This document shows, piece after piece, positions 61,887-64,000 of a stretch of DNA of 64,000 nt. Source of the stretch: Streptomyces sp. I05A-00742 (GTDB lineage Bacteria > Actinomycetota > Actinomycetes > Streptomycetales > Streptomycetaceae); contig NZ_JABETO010000005.1 of assembly GCF_013055795.1 (NCBI RefSeq), forward strand, positions 124,001 to 188,000, in the 5' to 3' direction. The notes beneath the pieces were generated by a model. It was given only the letters and a program-made list of their open reading frames with translations. It had not been told where the DNA came from and searched no databases. The position numbers and the translations under genes are program-made. The first letter of the stretch is position 1. Every line of letters begins with the position of its first letter.

Positions 61887-61898
61887 TAACGCGCGTAG
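61887..61898. promoter_or_regulatory. Degenerate operator upstream of the nucleoside-binding lipoprotein
   Basis: TAACGCGCGTAG matches CTACGCGCGTAG at 10 of 12 positions. On the minus strand it runs directly into TACGAT, a plausible -10 element. An approximate -35 (CTTTTC) lies 17 bp upstream of that, so the site occupies the promoter spacer. It is 52 bp from the gene start. Confidence 0.6.
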
Positions 61899-61964
61899 AT
61901 GGCCTGAAAAGGGCTGGTCCCAAGCCGTTATCGGATCGTCGCGTACCGAACTCGACCACCAAAC

Positions 61965-63215
61965 CTACATTTGGTTGCGATCAAGCAAAGCGGCGGCGGT
62001 GAACAGCTCCACTCCCACCTGGATGGCCCCCTCGTCCACGTCGAAATCGCCGCGGTGCAGGTCACGGCGTGTCGTGTCCCCCACCGGGTGAACGCCGAGC
62101 CGGGCCATCGCGCCCGGGACCCGCTCCAGATACCAGGAGAAATCCTCCCCGCCGAGGCTCTGCTCGGTGTCCTCCACGGCCCCCGCCCCGCACCGCGCCG
62201 TCATGGCCCGGCCCAGCAGCCCGGCGATCTCCCGGTCGTTGACGACCGGAGGCACCCCCCGGATGTAGTTGATCTGCGACTTGGCGCGGTGCATCGTCGC
62301 CACCTCGTCGACGGCGGCGTGCACCAGGTCCGGGGCGTCCCGCCAGGCGTCGATGTCCAGGCAGCGGACCGTGCCGGAGAGCTCCGCGTGCTGCGGGATG
62401 ACGTTGGCCGTGTGCCCGGCCTCCAGCCGCCCCCAGGTGACGGCCAGGCCCGCCCGGGTGTCCACCCGCCGGGAGAGCAGCGCGGGGACCTCCGTGGCCA
62501 CCTTGGCCGCGGCGGTCACCAGGTCCGTGCTGAGGTGCGGGCGGGCGGTGTGGCCGCCTGGGCCGTCCAGCGCGATCTCCAGCTTGTCGCAGGCGGAGGT
62601 GATGGCTCCGGTCCGCAGGCCGATCCGGCCGACCTCGACCTTGGGGTCGCAGTGCACCGCGACGATCCGCCCGACGCCGTCCAGGGCGCCGCTCTCGATC
62701 GCGTCGAGGGCACCGCCGGGCAGCACCTCCTCGGCGGCCTGGAAGATCAGCCGGACCGGGTGCGGCAGCAGCCCCTCCTCGGCCAGCGCCGCGAGGACCA
62801 GACCGGTGCCGAGGACGACGGTGGTGTGCACGTCGTGGCCGCAGGCGTGGGCGGTACTGGGGACCGTCGAGCGGTACGGGACCTGCTTGGTGTCCGGGAT
62901 GGGGAGCGCGTCGAGGTCGGCGCGGAACGCCAGGACCGGCCGGCGCGCGGCCCCCGGGCGGGACCGCCCGATGTCACAGATCAACCCGGTGCCGGAGTCG
63001 AGCGTACGGGGGCGGAGCCCGGCCTTCTCCAGTCTGGCCCTGACCGCCGCGGTGGTACGGAACTCGCGGTGCCCCAGCTCGGGGTGCATGTGCAAGTCCC
63101 GGCGGAAGGCGATGAGTTCGGCGCGGAGCTCGGGGGTCATACGGCCCGGCAGCTCTCCGGCCAGATCGCCTTCAAGATCGTCAACAGGGGTTTCGGGTGC
63201 GGCTTCGCAGGGCAT
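61965..63215 (-). CDS. M20-family metal-dependent amidohydrolase
   Basis: The predicted protein has 416 residues from ATG 63215, with AAGGG 12 nt upstream; GTG 63227 and GTG 63251 are also in frame. The M20 di-metal motifs HACGHDVHTTVV, an EE pair in IFQAAEEVLPGG and GGEDFSWYLE are present. The FRRDLHMHPELGHREF start is typical of IAA-amino-acid/hippurate hydrolase-like enzymes. It would hydrolyse N-acyl amino acids or similar amides in the cytosol. Its substrate is not evident, and a link to nucleosides is only positional. Confidence 0.87.
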   Translation of the reverse strand: MPCEAAPETPVDDLEGDLAGELPGRMTPELRAELIAFRRDLHMHPELGHREFRTTAAVRARLEKAGLRPRTLDSGTGLICDIGRSRPGAARRPVLAFRADLDALPIPDTKQVPYRSTVPSTAHACGHDVHTTVVLGTGLVLAALAEEGLLPHPVRLIFQAAEEVLPGGALDAIESGALDGVGRIVAVHCDPKVEVGRIGLRTGAITSACDKLEIALDGPGGHTARPHLSTDLVTAAAKVATEVPALLSRRVDTRAGLAVTWGRLEAGHTANVIPQHAELSGTVRCLDIDAWRDAPDLVHAAVDEVATMHRAKSQINYIRGVPPVVNDREIAGLLGRAMTARCGAGAVEDTEQSLGGEDFSWYLERVPGAMARLGVHPVGDTTRRDLHRGDFDVDEGAIQVGVELFTAAALLDRNQM

Positions 63216-63347
63216 CAGTTGATTCACCCTTTGAAGAGTAGAGCCCTGCACGGGGCAACTGCCCTCCGATCAAGAAAAGTTCAGCCGCATGGATGGGTTG
63301 CCAGGGGGGTATGACCCGTATTTACGGCGTACCTTTGCGAGACACTG

Positions 63348-64000
63348 TCATGTCGTACGCGCCGGGGCGGACATTCGCGGTAGGCGGCGTACGTCGCGTG
63401 CGCTCCCGGTCACCCGGGAGAGGAAGCCCTGCGCCCGGGGCGAGGCGCGTTCGGTGAGCCAGGAGGGGTCGATGTCGCAGACGGCGACGGTGACGCCGGT
63501 GCCGGCGAGCGCGAGCGGGAGGGTGTGCACGACGGTGGACGGGAAGCTCAGCACCGTACGCCCTATGGGGCCGCGCCGGGCGATCAGCTCCAGGGGCAGC
63601 TCGGGGCGGACGACTTCCAGGCCGAGCCGTCCGGCTATGAGGCGCAGCTTGTCGGTGTCCTCGCGGCGGTGGGCGAAGTACCGGGTGGCGCCGTGGGCGT
63701 CCGCCAGCGCCGCGACGGCCTCCAGGTAGCGCTCCGGTTCCACGACGCCCGTCTCGACCAGGGAGGTTCCGACGAGGTCCGCGCTCCGGGTGATGCGGGG
63801 CGGGCCGAACGCGGCGCGGGTCCAGGCGAAGGCGTTGGCGGTGACGGTCACTCCTGGGGGCGGTTCGACCGGCATCGCGGTGAACAACTCCACACTCCGG
63901 CGGTTGTTCGGTGTGAGCATCCGGCGCGCCGAAGCGGACACCGGCGCGAAGACGATGTCACGCGCCCCCAAACCACCCCGCCCGCCCCGCTGTCGGTGCC
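63348..64000 (-). CDS. Polysialyltransferase-like protein (partial, C-terminal part)
   Basis: The frame is open to the window edge, and the first visible ATG/TTG-like start (63971) has no ribosome site, so the gene continues beyond 64000. The visible 210 or so residues end in ATRYFAHRREDTDKLRLIAG, VRPELPLELIARRGPIGRTV, LSFPSTVVHTLPLAL and a disordered tail. The HRRED...P-E-P-E-L and SFPSTVVHTLP elements are typical of alpha-2,8-polysialyltransferase-like proteins. S. coelicolor has similar genes for sialic-acid-like surface polymers in this chromosomal neighbourhood, as I recall. Confidence 0.65.
   Translation of the reverse strand, partial: HRQRGGRGGLGARDIVFAPVSASARRMLTPNNRRSVELFTAMPVEPPPGVTVTANAFAWTRAAFGPPRITRSADLVGTSLVETGVVEPERYLEAVAALADAHGATRYFAHRREDTDKLRLIAGRLGLEVVRPELPLELIARRGPIGRTVLSFPSTVVHTLPLALAGTGVTVAVCDIDPSWLTERASPRAQGFLSRVTGSARDVRRLPRMSAPARTT

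Noticed and set aside
1..64000. A search for rRNA, tRNA, transposase, integrase or biosynthetic-cluster core genes.
   Set aside because: I found no tRNA-like cloverleaf, no mobile-element genes and no polyketide synthase, peptide synthetase or terpene cyclase signatures.

Overview
This window looks like Streptomyces chromosome. The DNA is very GC-rich, coding frames carry G or C at nearly every third position, GTG starts are common, and the gene set is typical of the genus: an AfsQ1/AfsQ2/SigQ locus, a histidine ammonia-lyase with the Cys-Ser-Gly cofactor motif, and acyl-CoA carboxylase alpha, beta and epsilon genes. I see no rRNA, tRNA, CRISPR array, transposase or integrase. The species cannot be named from the sequence alone.

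Layout. 0-3 kb: an amine or amino-acid permease coupled to a glutamine-synthetase-like ligase, followed by a frameshifted remnant. 3.6-15.2 kb, mostly minus strand: a DUF2786 protein, an L,D-transpeptidase lipoprotein, hutH, a GAF-GGDEF protein, an enoyl-CoA hydratase, an RNase HI, a protein that ends at the edge of its DUF4132 domain, a class III adenylate cyclase and biotin-protein ligase. 15.4-22.6 kb: the carboxyltransferase and epsilon subunits, a class B penicillin-binding protein, a Maf pyrophosphatase, and the biotin carboxylase/carrier subunit. BirA at 14.3 kb would biotinylate that last protein. 22.7-30.2 kb: a RelBE-type toxin-antitoxin pair, TetR and DeoR regulators, LpdA, a gamma-glutamylcyclotransferase-like protein, purine nucleoside phosphorylase and a phosphosugar mutase.

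30.2-39.4 kb is accessory in character. It holds a YceI protein with a minisatellite tail, a very glycine-rich secreted protein, small secreted proteins, and a compact regulatory module (DUF6415, XRE-TPR regulator, methyltransferase, DUF6879, winged-helix protein with a structured leader). It separates the phosphosugar mutase from deoC.

39.7-64 kb: deoC and two aldehyde dehydrogenases (the second has no catalytic half), a uridine-kinase-like protein, sigQ-afsQ1-afsQ2 with a lipoprotein, VanZ and PspC proteins, adenosine deaminase, an alpha/beta hydrolase, a divergent LysR/MFS pair, and a nucleoside uptake and salvage operon: ABC ATPase, two permeases, cytidine deaminase and thymidine phosphorylase, with its binding lipoprotein just upstream. 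An M20 amidohydrolase and the C-terminal part of a polysialyltransferase-like protein close the window.

The strongest system-level observation is the 12-bp palindrome CTACGCGCGTAG. It lies just upstream of purine nucleoside phosphorylase, deoC, adenosine deaminase, the nucleoside ABC/cdd/deoA operon and, in a degenerate form, the binding lipoprotein. Together these transcription units take up nucleosides, deaminate and phosphorolyse them, and convert deoxyribose phosphate towards acetyl units. The palindrome therefore looks like the operator of one nucleoside regulon.
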